Positions 63,250 to 64,000 of a stretch of DNA of 64,000 nucleotides are shown in pieces. The notes beneath the pieces were generated by a model. That model saw only the letters and a program-made list of their open reading frames with translations, made no database searches and was not told the DNA's origin. Every line of letters begins with the position of its first letter. The first letter of the stretch is position 1. The position numbers and the translations under genes were made by a program. The DNA is from Bacteroidaceae bacterium (GTDB lineage: Bacteria; Bacteroidota; Bacteroidia; Bacteroidales; Barnesiellaceae_A): the NCBI GenBank assembly GCA_017522135.1, contig JAFXAB010000033.1:1-64000 (forward strand), read 5' to 3'.

Positions 63250-64000
63250 TCAATGGGTAGATTGAATGAGATGTTCGATAGCACAATCGAGAATGGCATC
63301 GTGGCCGGTTTGTTGTGCATCAGATGCCATATCTACTTTTATATCGGGCTCTATGCCCCACTCGGTGTCGTTGCCTTCGGCATCGAGAATGGGCGATGCC
63401 GATAAACGAATGTTCCATCCGTTTGGCAGGTTGTATGTAAAAGGCAGACCACTGCCTCCGCCTGTCTTGTCACCTATAATGGTTACTTGTGGAAGAGACT
63501 TCATCACTTGTACAAAGTTATTGGCTGCGCTGAATGTGTGACGGTTGGTGAGTACCACAACACTCTTGCCGTATAGGATGTGTTCCATGGTAGGATTGAA
63601 ATAGAAGGGGTAGGGCTCCGATATGTCGCTATGTGCAGGACCTGTTTTGTGCAAGATATATCCTGCCAAAATGGGCTCGGTGATAAATCGTGACGCTATG
63701 ACCTCGACGTTGTTCAATGAGCCACCACCGTTGTTGCGCACATCAATAATAAGTCCGTCGCATGTGGTGAAATGTGCCAATATATAGTCGAGTGTTGTGG
63801 GACTGATGCTGCTGTTGAAACTATCGTAGTGTATGTAACCAATGTTATCGCGTAACTTTTTATATGTGATGCCACCTGCCATGTAATAGTCAAATTGCAG
63901 ATAATTCTCATGTATAATGCGTTCATCGTAGTTGACAGGATAGTCTTGAAACCACTTCCAATAGTATGTAGAACCAAAAGCACTGGACAGATTGACATGA
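63250..64000 (-). CDS. S41 family peptidase, 5' end outside the window
   Basis: The last 249 residues of a tail-specific protease-like protein; the frame stays open to the window edge, so the N-terminus is missing. The S41 domain is clear: IGYIHYDSFNSSISPTTLDYILAHFTTCDGLIIDVRNNGGG, the serine in NRHTFSAANNF, and IIGDKTGGGSGLPFTYNLPNGWNIRLSAS with the following GIEPDIKVD. Catalytic Ser and the GGG loops are present. It is probably exported, as most Bacteroidetes S41 proteins are, but the signal is not visible. Confidence 0.9.
   Translation of the reverse strand, partial: HVNLSSAFGSTYYWKWFQDYPVNYDERIIHENYLQFDYYMAGGITYKKLRDNIGYIHYDSFNSSISPTTLDYILAHFTTCDGLIIDVRNNGGGSLNNVEVIASRFITEPILAGYILHKTGPAHSDISEPYPFYFNPTMEHILYGKSVVVLTNRHTFSAANNFVQVMKSLPQVTIIGDKTGGGSGLPFTYNLPNGWNIRLSASPILDAEGNDTEWGIEPDIKVDMASDAQQTGHDAILDCAIEHLIQSTH

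Overview
The window comes from a member of the Bacteroidetes, order Bacteroidales. The evidence is the -33 TTTG / -7 TAnnTTTG promoters in front of many genes, the zapA-rny and ricT-gldH gene orders, type IX secretion (T9SS) sorting tails, DUF4465, DUF4252 and GHL10 proteins, and a MurE with the DNPR signature of the meso-diaminopimelate enzyme. T9SS cargo suggests a Porphyromonadaceae/Barnesiellaceae-like relative rather than Bacteroides itself, but the family is inferred. The DNA looks like ordinary chromosome: no insertion sequence, phage, plasmid or CRISPR array was seen.

Layout. 1-167: 5S rRNA and its terminator, the end of an rRNA operon. 385-8830: plus-strand lipoprotein pullulanase, a coiled-coil protein with zapA and rny (RNase Y), ricT and gldH, and a secreted pair (a small T9SS-tail protein plus an Fn3-like protein). 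9276-13432: minus-strand envelope O-acetylation operon (MBOAT acyltransferase and two SGNH hydrolases). 13574-17404: cardiolipin synthase, M16 peptidase and dusB. 17406-18494: a WG-repeat lipoprotein. 18651-35368: the division and cell-wall cluster rsmH-ftsL-ftsI-murE-mraY-murD-ftsW-murG-murC-ftsQ-ftsA-ftsZ, followed by yqeY and serS, nearly gapless and without mraZ at its head. 35606-45729: mostly minus-strand housekeeping genes (winged-helix protein, rnz, rpsA, tadA, manA, GHL10 glycosidase, a membrane protein and a porin) with aqpZ on plus. 46076-51639: hsp20, ferritin and a three-gene secreted-protein operon. 52033-57576: a small HTH protein, tRNA-Met, a 5'-nucleotidase lipoprotein, a HIT protein, a beta-barrel protein and an unknown lipoprotein. 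57736-64000: luxS-mtnN, DUF1232, a glycosyltransferase, nth, pheS, DUF4252, tRNA-Leu and a truncated S41 peptidase.

The most unusual signals lie between genes. Two sets of tandem repeats (79 bp x 2.6 and 85 bp x 3), 7 kb apart, sit directly upstream of minus-strand operons. They share one plan: an inverted repeat with compensating changes between the two sets, then a -7 promoter element. In the mtnN-luxS set every copy carries its own -7 element. A 13-bp perfect hairpin followed by Ts lies across the ricT stop codon and the start of the gldH signal peptide. Four intergenic hairpins at gene ends form one family whose stem changes are compensated. Several start codons were moved downstream of the obvious ATG because the promoter or the signal peptide requires it.
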